In this document: positions 19,275 to 27,250 of the stretch, piece by piece
Position numbering within the stretch: the first letter of the stretch is position 1
How the letters are laid out: the number at the start of each line of letters is the position of its first letter
NCBI RefSeq assembly: GCF_008630915.1
Contig: NZ_CP043909.1
Span: 2,232,001-2,296,000, forward strand
DNA from: Acinetobacter suaedae
GTDB taxonomy: Bacteria > Pseudomonadota > Gammaproteobacteria > Pseudomonadales > Moraxellaceae
Length of the DNA: 64,000 bases
Reading direction: 5' to 3'
The notes under the pieces: generated by a model
The model's database searches: none
Told to the model about the DNA's origin: nothing
The model's input: the letters and a program-made list of their open reading frames with translations, nothing else
Translations under genes and position numbers: made by a program

Positions 19275-19704
19275 TATTTTAAGTATCAGTGCATTATCTG
19301 CATGTTCCAGCACAATGACAAATAAAGATGCTTTGATTCATGGAAACTCAGGGGCAATAGGTATGCTATTGAGCGATTCGAATGTTTATCTTAAAGCTAC
19401 CAATAGAGAACTAGATGCGGTTACTTGGGAACTATTAAAGTCAACTAGAGTCAAATTAGATACTATACGAGTTTTTGAGGAGCAAATCGGAGGATCTTAC
19501 AGAATTGAAGATGGTCTACTACCAGGGAAGTTGAATCAACTTTGTTTGATTAACAATTTTATGCTTAAACATAAAAATGAGTTCCCACCTACAATTGATA
19601 CTTCAAGTACATATAATTGGATAGATCAAAAGCAAACCATCTATAAAAAAGAATTAACCGCTTATTTGGGTGATAAAAGAATGGAAAATGATTGTAGAAA
19701 CTGA
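19234..19704 (+). CDS. Small lipoprotein, candidate immunity protein 1
   Basis: A lipoprotein signal ending in a lipobox (SISALSAC) is followed by a helical, charged domain of about 125 residues ending in LGDKRMENDCRN. Its reading frame starts inside the 3' end of the effector gene (starts at 19234 or 19222), in a different register. It is clearly related to the second lipoprotein at 19872-20345: both share GAxGMLLxDSxVY, the segment after xELDA, TYNW and the LGDKRMxNDCR ending. Location and lipidation suggest a periplasm-facing immunity protein for the preceding candidate toxin. No homologous family is known to me. Confidence 0.65.
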   Translation: MFDTQSLIKNLAVSILSISALSACSSTMTNKDALIHGNSGAIGMLLSDSNVYLKATNRELDAVTWELLKSTRVKLDTIRVFEEQIGGSYRIEDGLLPGKLNQLCLINNFMLKHKNEFPPTIDTSSTYNWIDQKQTIYKKELTAYLGDKRMENDCRN

Positions 19705-19759
19705 AACAACTTATTGGGGTCAGTTCATACAGAGGGGAGTTTTTATTACATTTGTATAG

Positions 19760-19912
19760 TGGCTAAACTATATTAATAAAGACATGTTCAAACGCATATT
19801 TAAAAATGACTTTAATGCTGGAATGTTATAAATTTCACTCGATCAAGGAATTTACACAAGTGATCCTAAAAATGTTCAGGCAAATGAGTTTAAAGAAAAG
19901 TTTCGCCGCTAG
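19760..19912 (+). pseudogene. Degenerate second copy of the effector's C-terminus
   Basis: Reading in frame from 19760 gives YINKDMFKRIFKNDFNAGML, a stop, then ISLDQGIYTSDPKNV and NEFKEKFRR. This matches the last 47 codons of the effector (HINRLMFKRVFKQDFHPGMV, then NQGIYRGDPENV and EFDKKFSR). It has no start region and an in-frame stop at 19829-19831, so it is a remnant. It lies just upstream of the second lipoprotein gene and overlaps it exactly as the intact effector overlaps the first one. Confidence 0.85.
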
Positions 19913-20345
19913 TTTTTTTGTCTCTTTTTCTTTATTGACTGGATGTGCAAATACTCCAAATATTAGTGAATCTTTTAAGGATGGAGGTAATGGCGCAGCA
20001 GGAATGCTTTTAATTGACTCTGATGTATATCGTAAAGCATCAAGTAAAGAACTTGATGCAATTACGGTAGAATTACTCTTTTCGACAATCGCTAAAATGG
20101 CTGTATTAGCAAGATACGAAAAAGAAAGTAAAGGAGCGTACTTGTTAGAAGATACCTTCACGACAGGTAATGCCAATCAGTTTTGCTGGGTAAATAAATT
20201 TTTATTAACGCATAAAAAAGATATACCTGCCAATCTTGATTATTCTGAAACATATAACTGGGTTGAAGCAAAGCAAAAGATCTTTATACGAATGTTGGAT
20301 GAAACTTTAGGCGATAAAAGAATGAAAAATGATTGCAGATCATAA
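19872..20345 (+). CDS. Small lipoprotein, candidate immunity protein 2
   Basis: Paralogue of the preceding lipoprotein. The lipobox is LLTGC; the mature part shares the GAAGMLLIDSDVYRKA segment, the SKELDAI segment, TYNWVEAKQKI and the ending LGDKRMKNDCRS. The frame is open from 19806, but by comparison with the first copy the start is at 19872 (MFRQMSLKK) or 19884. It overlaps the effector-tail remnant. An orphan immunity gene kept after loss of its cognate toxin is the simplest reading. No function has been shown. Confidence 0.65.
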   Translation: MFRQMSLKKSFAASFFVSFSLLTGCANTPNISESFKDGGNGAAGMLLIDSDVYRKASSKELDAITVELLFSTIAKMAVLARYEKESKGAYLLEDTFTTGNANQFCWVNKFLLTHKKDIPANLDYSETYNWVEAKQKIFIRMLDETLGDKRMKNDCRS

Positions 20346-20430
20346 ATTGTAATTTTGCGCAGAGATTAAGTTAAACAACAAACTTTGTTGCACAAATATT
20401 CAAAAGTTGAGTTTTACCCAAAACCATTCA

Positions 20431-20544
20431 TAGAGTCAAATAAAACTTTTATCACTAGACAGCACTGAGTCGCTGTATATGAGTAGATTTGATTTCATCT
20501 TTTTTGCCATTCCCTCGTGCTTACCATTGGGTCGTAGAGTCAAA
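20431..20544. repeat. Short direct repeats at the right edge of the PAAR island
   Basis: TAGAGTCAAA occurs at 20431-20440 and 20535-20544, followed in both places by similar A-rich sequence. The 94 bp between hold no gene. A nearby TTTGTTGCACAAA (about 20391-20403) recalls ends of some IS5-type elements, but no transposase is present. This may be a scar of past insertion or deletion. Confidence 0.3.
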
Positions 20545-20553
20545 ACAAACTAT

Positions 20554-20583
20554 AAAAAAAGAGGACCTATAGTCCTCTTTTTT
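20554..20583. terminator. Bidirectional terminator after rapA
   Basis: GAGGAC-CTATA-GTCCTC is flanked by A-run and T-run. It lies 14 bases after the rapA stop on the minus strand and also faces the lipoprotein gene. Confidence 0.9.
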
Positions 20584-20596
20584 ATTTCTATCTCAA

Positions 20597-23425
20597 TTAA
20601 GGTTTAACGACAACCAACACCTGAATCGCCTCAGGAGTTACAGATAAACCATCAAGTAAGCCTAAGCCTTCTTGTTGGAATTTTTGCAAACGCTCAATTT
20701 CATCTTGGCGGATACTTGGGTTAAATTGCTTGAGATAAGTTAAACGATCAATCTCATACTGCCATTTGCTACTGTAGTGCTCTTTAGCCTGTTGCATTAA
20801 CTCAGGCAACGACGATTTAGCAATATCCAACGCTTGTGCATAACGTGTTTCAATCACTTCGCGACGCGCTTTAACCACTTGACGACAACTATTACCATCT
20901 AAGTGGTGTAAGTAAGGACGTAAAATGCTTGGATCAATCTTGGCAGACAGGTCCTGACCATTTTCACTCAGTAATACACGAATCAACTGCTTCGGCAAGC
21001 TAGATGGTAAGTTCAATGCTTTCGGCGCAACCACGTCAACTTTAAACCAAACTTCGAGTAACACTGAACCTTGCTTTAATGCATTAGATTTTAACAACGC
21101 AACATTGGTACTACCAAAAGATTGTGTACGGATCATTTCCATCACACTTTCAATAAATGGGTGTTCCAACGTTAAGTATTGCGCGTCTTCACGGATTTGT
21201 GCCTGATCACGATAGAAAGTTGCTGTCATACCCTCTTCATCCAAGGTTAAACCTTGAACTTGCATTTGATCAGTTGGCTTGATGATCACGGTACCGTTAC
21301 TTTGCTCATCAAAATCAATGTTGGTTGATGACATAAAACGTTTAACAAACATCGGTAAAGTGGTGTTGTCATCATAATCTTCAAGCGCTTGTACAATGCC
21401 TTGTGCAACCACTGGACGACAAGAATTGTATTCAAGTAAACGGTCACGACCTGCCTGTAACTCCGCCTCTAAAGCCTGACGTTGTACATTGACTTCTTCA
21501 AGTAAATCCTCAAAGGTCTGACCTTGATCCGCAAGCAAACAATCTTTCAATTCAACAATGAAGTTCTCTTGTAGTGTCTGCGCCGTTGGAGAAATATTAC
21601 TGAAAATATTGAGTGCTTCGTTGTACCAACGGAACATACGCTCTTGCGCTGTCCCCATTAAATAAGGCACGTGGATTTGAATACGGTTTTCTTGACCGAT
21701 ACGATCTAAACGACCAATACGTTGCTCAAGTACATCAGGGTTTGCCGGTAAATCAAATAGGATGAGATCGCTGGCAAACTGGAAATTACGCCCTTCTGAA
21801 CCAATCTCAGAACACAACAGGATTTGAGCACCATAACTGTCTTCTGCAAAGTATGCAGCAGCTTGGTCACGCTCTAATAAACTCATGCCTTCATGGAACA
21901 TCGCTGTGCGAATGCCAGCATGTAAGCGTAATGCATTTTCCAAGGCTTCAACTACTGGGCCACTACGTGCAATCAATAATACTTTTTTATGTTTTAAATC
22001 TTTGCGTAAAGTTTCCATCAACCAAGGTACACGCGGATCAGTCTCCATCCAAGACCCATCCAGTTGTCCTTCTTCTGGCCACATCTGCTCACGCATTTTG
22101 CCATCCATAGACCAATCTTCTGGTGCTGTTAATGGTGCTGGCTGGCAATCACGGCCTGGGAATCCCTGTATCGCTTCACGCGTATTACGGAATAAAATAC
22201 GACCTGTACCATGACGGTCTAAGAGTTCATGAATCGCTCGCATGCGCTGCTCAGGCTGATCATCAATCCGATGACCCAATAAGCCTTCTAGTGCTGCCAA
22301 ATGCTCTTCTGTCAATGCATCATCAGACATCAACACTTCAGCAACTTTTGCTGTTTGTTGATATTGTTCCTCTTCATCAAGGAAGCGATCTAAACTGCTA
22401 AAACGTTGCGGATCAAGTAAACGTAAACGTGCAAAATGGCTTTCTACACCTAATTGTTCAGGCGTTGCTGTAAGTAATAAAACACCAGCCGTTTGCTCTG
22501 CCAATTCTTCTACAAGATCATAACGATCATTACCGCCATCTTCTTCACTCCACATTAAGTGATGCGCTTCATCCACCACCAGCAAATCAAATCCAGCTTC
22601 AAGTGCTTGCTCACGCAAATCCTCATGGTCAACCATCAGGTCAACACTGGCAATAATGCATTGTTCGGTTAAGAGTGGATTGAGGTCAGGATCGTGTTCT
22701 TTGATCGAAGCAGTACGGGTTAAATCGAAAAGCGAGAATTGCAAATTGAAACGACGACGCATTTCAATCATCCACTGATATTGTAGTGAATCAGGCACCA
22801 AAATCAGGATACGTTCTGAACGTCCTGTCTTGAGTTGCTGATGGATAATCAAACCAGCTTCAATGGTTTTACCCAAACCAACTTCATCAGCCAATAAAAC
22901 ACGTGGTGCAAAGCGCTTGCCCACTTCATGCGCGATATAAAGTTGATGGGGAATCAGACCGACACGTGCACCTAGAAAACCACGCAGTGGACTTGTCTGC
23001 ATTTGCGCTTGCAACAGCATCGCTTCAATACGAAGGTCATACCACTCTTTATAATCGACTTGACTCGCCAATAGACGTTCTAAAGGCTTTGACAACTGGA
23101 TTTGAGCACCGATACGCGTTTCGTTCAGTGCTTTACGTTCTTGTTCACCATTTTCTAAGTTACGAATGACATTGTAACGTAGCACACCATGACGATCTTC
23201 AATGGATTCAACAATCCACTTATTGCCCTCTTGATCTTGTACTTCATCATTTACATTAAAGATGATGCGAGATAGAGGTGCATTATTACGAGCGTAGACA
23301 CGAGTTTCATCACTTTTGGGGAATAAAATACTGATAGAACGTTCATCTACATCAATAAGAACACCTAAACCAAGTTCAGTTTCTGTATCTGATAACCAAC
23401 GTTGACCAATAGCAAACGGCTGCAA
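20597..23425 (-). CDS. rapA: RNA polymerase-associated SNF2-family ATPase RapA
   Basis: Swi2/Snf2-type ATPase that binds RNA polymerase and promotes its recycling. The N-terminal region (about 1-110) has the Tudor-like domains; the ATPase core has Walker A ADEVGLGKT, motif II DEAH (LLVVDEAHHLMW), SAT-like TATPEQLG, and motif VI QRIGRLDRIGQ. It has 942 residues against 968 in E. coli, with the C-terminal RapA-specific domain present. It is downstream of rluA on the same strand; rapA and rluA are neighbours in E. coli too, though in the other order. It ends in a strong terminator. Confidence 0.95.
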   Translation of the reverse strand: MQPFAIGQRWLSDTETELGLGVLIDVDERSISILFPKSDETRVYARNNAPLSRIIFNVNDEVQDQEGNKWIVESIEDRHGVLRYNVIRNLENGEQERKALNETRIGAQIQLSKPLERLLASQVDYKEWYDLRIEAMLLQAQMQTSPLRGFLGARVGLIPHQLYIAHEVGKRFAPRVLLADEVGLGKTIEAGLIIHQQLKTGRSERILILVPDSLQYQWMIEMRRRFNLQFSLFDLTRTASIKEHDPDLNPLLTEQCIIASVDLMVDHEDLREQALEAGFDLLVVDEAHHLMWSEEDGGNDRYDLVEELAEQTAGVLLLTATPEQLGVESHFARLRLLDPQRFSSLDRFLDEEEQYQQTAKVAEVLMSDDALTEEHLAALEGLLGHRIDDQPEQRMRAIHELLDRHGTGRILFRNTREAIQGFPGRDCQPAPLTAPEDWSMDGKMREQMWPEEGQLDGSWMETDPRVPWLMETLRKDLKHKKVLLIARSGPVVEALENALRLHAGIRTAMFHEGMSLLERDQAAAYFAEDSYGAQILLCSEIGSEGRNFQFASDLILFDLPANPDVLEQRIGRLDRIGQENRIQIHVPYLMGTAQERMFRWYNEALNIFSNISPTAQTLQENFIVELKDCLLADQGQTFEDLLEEVNVQRQALEAELQAGRDRLLEYNSCRPVVAQGIVQALEDYDDNTTLPMFVKRFMSSTNIDFDEQSNGTVIIKPTDQMQVQGLTLDEEGMTATFYRDQAQIREDAQYLTLEHPFIESVMEMIRTQSFGSTNVALLKSNALKQGSVLLEVWFKVDVVAPKALNLPSSLPKQLIRVLLSENGQDLSAKIDPSILRPYLHHLDGNSCRQVVKARREVIETRYAQALDIAKSSLPELMQQAKEHYSSKWQYEIDRLTYLKQFNPSIRQDEIERLQKFQQEGLGLLDGLSVTPEAIQVLVVVKP

Positions 23426-23611
23426 TTTATTCCACCTTTTCTCATGTTAGCCCACATATTGTATGCCTTAAACTGATGAAAGTTTAAGCTACTTTATGTA
23501 GTTTTAAATTTGGTTTTCACGGGAAATGATCCACGTAAATAACCCTAATATTTTGACATAAAGCTGACTGAAATAGCGTACTTTACGTCTCTTTAGATTA
23601 AAAAAATACGG

Positions 23612-24298
23612 TTAAAACGGCACTGGACAATCAAAACTCAGCTGTGTGCCAGTTTTCGGGTGAGCAAAGCTCAGTTGCGTCGCATGTAAACACAAACGGT
23701 CATAAAGCTGTTGCTGTTCTGGTGTGGCATACAAGGTATCACCAAGAATCGGATGACCTAAATATTGCATGTGTACCCGAAGCTGATGTGAACGCCCTGT
23801 AATTGGGATCAACTTGACCCGTGTAACTACTTGCCCTTGAATCTCTAAATGCTCAAGCACTTGCCACTCTGTTAAAGCCGGTTTGTGATGAGTTGCATCA
23901 ACGATATGTAATGGAGGACGGCTTGGATCATAAATCACAGGAATATCAACTGTACCCTGTCCTTCTAAATGACCCGCAACCAAAGCTTGATAGATTTTTG
24001 AAGTTTGGCGATCTTGGAATTGACGCGAAATAGTACTTTGCCCAAATTTAGATAATCCAAAAACCAAAATACCGGAGGTATCACGATCTAAACGATGGAT
24101 GAGTAAAGTTTTGGGTTCTAATTTTAATAATCGATTGATCAGACAATCTTGTAAATCTGGTGTTTTCCCTGGTACTGTCAGAAGCCCAGCAGGTTTATGG
24201 ATGACCATAAAATCTTCATCACGATGAATCAAATGTTCACTTAGAAAATCACTCAAGGTAGCCTTCCAACGACTGGATGAAAACAAGCCGGCAATCAT
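23612..24298 (-). CDS. rluA: Dual-specificity tRNA/23S rRNA pseudouridine synthase RluA
   Basis: Makes pseudouridine in 23S rRNA and certain tRNAs. The catalytic aspartate is in HRLDRDTSG; further family motifs are VIHKPAGLLTVPG near the start and ITGRSHQLRVHM and GHPILGD in the second half. The short length (228, no S4 domain) and close match in these blocks point to RluA rather than RluC or RluD. It lies upstream of rapA with a 186-bp gap. The start at 24298 gives a short variable N-terminus before the conserved domain; a later start is conceivable. Confidence 0.9.
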   Translation of the reverse strand: MIAGLFSSSRWKATLSDFLSEHLIHRDEDFMVIHKPAGLLTVPGKTPDLQDCLINRLLKLEPKTLLIHRLDRDTSGILVFGLSKFGQSTISRQFQDRQTSKIYQALVAGHLEGQGTVDIPVIYDPSRPPLHIVDATHHKPALTEWQVLEHLEIQGQVVTRVKLIPITGRSHQLRVHMQYLGHPILGDTLYATPEQQQLYDRLCLHATQLSFAHPKTGTQLSFDCPVPF

Positions 24299-24398
24299 AA
24301 AAAGCTTGGCGCTGAATTACAATGCATGACACGTATTTTTACTGATTTTTTTCGTGTTTCTCTCTATTTTTCATCCAGATTCAAATTTAAATGATGAT

Positions 24399-24815
24399 TT
24401 AGGTCTGTTGCTCTAGAAATTGTTGAATCGCATGCTGGGCAATTTCTGCATCTTGAAAAGATTGTACCCCTGAAACACCAACAGCTCCCACAACCTGCCC
24501 TTGATAGACAATCGGCTCACCGCCCTCTAACATGCCGTTGGCTGCATTTATTGTTAAAAAGCCGATTTTACCATCACGGATCATATCTTCGGATGCCTTG
24601 GTCGCTCTGCGACTGACTGCGGCAGAATGGGCTTTTTCTTGGCAAATTTGTGTTGATAATACTGGTGCGCCATCCATACGCTTCATCATTAATAAGGTTC
24701 CACTGTCATCGACCACGGCAATACTGACATTAAAACTATGTGCTGTCGCATAGTCCAATGCTGCATCAACCAAAATGTCCACATCCACCGCCGTTAAATA
24801 ATGTTTGGTTTTCAT
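24399..24815 (-). CDS. GlcG/HbpS-family protein (DUF336)
   Basis: A 138-residue protein of the GlcG/HbpS family, whose members bind haem or small molecules; GlcG is linked to glycolate operons, HbpS to redox sensing. The core GTLLMMKRMDGAP and the glycine-rich segment MLEGGEPIVYQGQVVGAVGVSG are visible. It has no signal peptide, unlike secreted HbpS. It is not in a glycolate operon here, so no pathway can be given. Length is normal. Confidence 0.82.
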   Translation of the reverse strand: MKTKHYLTAVDVDILVDAALDYATAHSFNVSIAVVDDSGTLLMMKRMDGAPVLSTQICQEKAHSAAVSRRATKASEDMIRDGKIGFLTINAANGMLEGGEPIVYQGQVVGAVGVSGVQSFQDAEIAQHAIQQFLEQQT

Positions 24816-25120
24816 TGTTACTCCATTCCTATGAGTTTTTTATCAAAAGCTTATTTAAAATATGATCCATAGAAGCGCCATCTATAGCTTGCGCAAGCCA
24901 AAATGTTAAGGCTTTTGGGAAGCTAAAGATCAGCGCAAATATAGTTTACTATTCAAGCATTATTTTACATTGTGGTACAGTAAAGATTATTTATTTTTTG
25001 CTTTTTGAAGTTGAAACTTGTTATACAAATTATTGTTAAATCAAAAATATAATTCAGAGCATTAATTATTTTAAATCAATTAAGGGCTATTTTATTCTGA
25101 TCAATCTAAATCTATTCCAT
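24816..25120. other. AT-rich intergenic region, no recognised gene
   Basis: It lies between the GlcG-like gene and the hemL terminator. I see no plausible reading frame or structured element. The left end must contain the minus-strand promoter of the GlcG-like gene. Confidence 0.45.
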
Positions 25121-25147
25121 TAAAAAAAGCCCGAACGAATCGGGCTT
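25121..25147 (-). terminator. hemL terminator
   Basis: On the minus strand AAGCCCG-ATTCGTT-CGGGCTT is followed by a run of T, 17 bases after the hemL stop. Confidence 0.92.
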
Positions 25148-25164
25148 ATGTAGGCATCACAGCG

Positions 25165-26463
25165 TTATTTCATTTCAGCAAAGGTTTCTTTTGCTGCCTG
25201 AATCGTATCGGCAATATCCTGATCTGAATGCATCGATGAAATAAATCCTGCTTCAAATGCAGATGGTGCAAGATAAACACCACGCTTTAACATACCATGG
25301 AAGAATTTCTTAAATGCTTCAACATCACAAGCCAACATTGAATCAAAGCTGGTAATGTCCTCTTGATCGGTGAAATATAAACCAAACATACCGCCGACTT
25401 GCTGGGTCTTAAATGGAATCCCCGCTTCATCTGCCGCTGCTTGTAAACCCGCAAGTAACTTTGCTAATTGTGCCGCTAACTTGTCATAAAAACCCGGTTC
25501 ACGCAGATGCTTGAACATTGCGATACCTGCTCGCATTGCCAATGGATTGCCCGACAATGTTCCTGCTTGGTATACTCCACCTAAAGGTGCGATGCATTCC
25601 ATGATTTCACGTTTACCGCCGAAAGCACCGACTGGTAAGCCTGCACCAATAATTTTACCCAACGTGGTCAAATCTGGTTTTACGTTATAAACCGATTGCG
25701 CACCACCTAAAGCAACACGGAAACCTGTCATCACTTCATCAATGATAAATACTGATTTGTATTCATCACAAACATCACGAATTGCTTGTAAGAAACCATC
25801 AATTGGCGTTACCAGATTCATATTGCCTGCAACAGGTTCAATAATCACACCCGCGATCTCATGACCAAATTTGCTAAAGCATTCTTTCAACGCTTCAATA
25901 TTGTTATACGGCAACGTTAATGTATGTTTAGCAAAATCAGCAGGTACACCTTTTGACGTTGGCTCACCTTCTCCTAAAGTCAATAAACCAGAACCCGCCT
26001 TCACCAATAACGAATCTGAATGACCATGGTAACAGCCTTCAAACTTCACAATTTTGTCACGACCTGTATAACCACGTGCTAAGCGTATCGCAGTCATCGT
26101 CGCTTCTGTCCCTGAACTGGTCATACGAACCAACTCAATTGAAGGCATAATTTCGCAAATCGTGTCTGCCAAAGTGGTTTCGTGTACCGTTGGTGCACCA
26201 AAACTTAAACCATCTTCCGCTGCTGTTTGTACTGCTTGGATAATATCTGGATGTGCATGACCCAAAATCATCGGTCCCCATGAACCAACGTAGTCTACAT
26301 AACGCTTACCATCAACATCCCACAAGTACGCCCCTTTTGCCTTTTCGATAAAGACAGGCGTACCGCCAACACCGTTAAATGCACGTACAGGCGAATTGAC
26401 ACCACCCGGAATATGTTTATTTGCTTGTTTAAATAACTGTTCTTGCTTTGGAGATAAACTCAT
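25165..26463 (-). CDS. hemL: Glutamate-1-semialdehyde 2,1-aminomutase
   Basis: PLP enzyme that turns glutamate-1-semialdehyde into 5-aminolevulinate, the first committed precursor of haem in the C5 pathway. The PLP lysine is K270 ([15 protein letters not shown]) and the cofactor aspartate D242 ([10 protein letters not shown]). The N-terminal [17 protein letters not shown] is characteristic. Length (432) is standard. It lies 84 bases after thiE on the same strand, and that gap has two small hairpins (GGAACG/CGTTCC and CCGC/GCGG). It is probably co-transcribed with thiE. Confidence 0.96.
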   Translation of the reverse strand: MSLSPKQEQLFKQANKHIPGGVNSPVRAFNGVGGTPVFIEKAKGAYLWDVDGKRYVDYVGSWGPMILGHAHPDIIQAVQTAAEDGLSFGAPTVHETTLADTICEIMPSIELVRMTSSGTEATMTAIRLARGYTGRDKIVKFEGCYHGHSDSLLVKAGSGLLTLGEGEPTSKGVPADFAKHTLTLPYNNIEALKECFSKFGHEIAGVIIEPVAGNMNLVTPIDGFLQAIRDVCDEYKSVFIIDEVMTGFRVALGGAQSVYNVKPDLTTLGKIIGAGLPVGAFGGKREIMECIAPLGGVYQAGTLSGNPLAMRAGIAMFKHLREPGFYDKLAAQLAKLLAGLQAAADEAGIPFKTQQVGGMFGLYFTDQEDITSFDSMLACDVEAFKKFFHGMLKRGVYLAPSAFEAGFISSMHSDQDIADTIQAAKETFAEMK

Positions 26464-26547
26464 AAAAGACTCAACCTAGAATCGAGGACGAGGAACGTTG
26501 TCGTTCCGAGAAACGATGAAAGTTCCGCAAAGCGGATTACATCTAAT

Positions 26548-27159
26548 TTAGTCAAATAACGTTGCCCATGCATTTACACGAGCAGGAATTTCGGCTGTTG
26601 ATCGTCCTAATATATCACTAATTACGGCACAAAGGCTTGCCCCAGCCTCAATCACCACTTGAGAATTTTCTACGGTCAAACCACCAATCGCACAAATGGG
26701 TACAGTAAACTTTTGTTTAGCTTGCTTGATTACCTCAATCCCCACATTACCTGCTTCTGGTTTGGTTGAGGTAGCATAGACAGCACCAAAAGCCACATAA
26801 GTTACTCCATCAGCAATTGCTTTTTCAGCCAGCTCTAATGAGTTTAAGCATGTACGTCCAATAATCACACCTTGCGGTAACCGTGCAGCCGCATCGCTTA
26901 TTTCTCCATCAGACTGCCCCAAATGAACACCTAAACCAAATTTTTCAGCTAAAGCCAAATCATCATTGATCACAAATGGTACTTGGTACTTTTCACACAA
27001 TGTTTTGATCTGTTCAACTTCCATCGGTTGATCTGCTTTTGTCGCTTTCTTACGGCGATATTGCAAAATCGCAACCTTTCCCGTCGCTAAAGCAACGTCT
27101 AATTTTTCAAGTAATAATTGGATGGGATCATCATTGGTGATGAGATAAAGACCGCGCAT
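26548..27159 (-). CDS. thiE: Thiamine-phosphate synthase
   Basis: Joins hydroxymethylpyrimidine pyrophosphate and thiazole phosphate to thiamine phosphate. A TIM-barrel protein of 203 residues with family landmarks GLYLITNDD, ILQYRRK (the QyR motif that binds pyrophosphate), VPFVINDDLALA, GVHLGQSDG and the C-terminal PICAIGGLTVEN. It is followed by hemL. Upstream, only 91 bases separate it from the last CRISPR repeat, and the array is read in the same direction, so its promoter must lie in this short gap or beyond it. No TPP riboswitch was recognised. Confidence 0.94.
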   Translation of the reverse strand: MRGLYLITNDDPIQLLLEKLDVALATGKVAILQYRRKKATKADQPMEVEQIKTLCEKYQVPFVINDDLALAEKFGLGVHLGQSDGEISDAAARLPQGVIIGRTCLNSLELAEKAIADGVTYVAFGAVYATSTKPEAGNVGIEVIKQAKQKFTVPICAIGGLTVENSQVVIEAGASLCAVISDILGRSTAEIPARVNAWATLFD

Positions 27160-27250
27160 GAAAAATTCACTAAAAATATATTAGGTTCAGGGTATATTTT
27201 CTTATTTAAAAATTAAAGTGCCTGAATGCATTAGGAATAACCATTTACAC

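Noticed and set aside
20385..20552. Insertion sequence
   Set aside because: Only a short IS-end-like motif and 10-bp direct repeats are visible. There is no transposase fragment I could recognise, so it is listed only as a low-confidence repeat.
21853..22401. Plus-strand frames opposite rapA
   Set aside because: They are antisense shadows of a well-conserved gene, with no start signals or family resemblance.
26464..26547. Riboswitch between thiE and hemL
   Set aside because: Only two short hairpins are seen. There is no TPP-type conserved core, and thiE is upstream, not downstream, of the gap.
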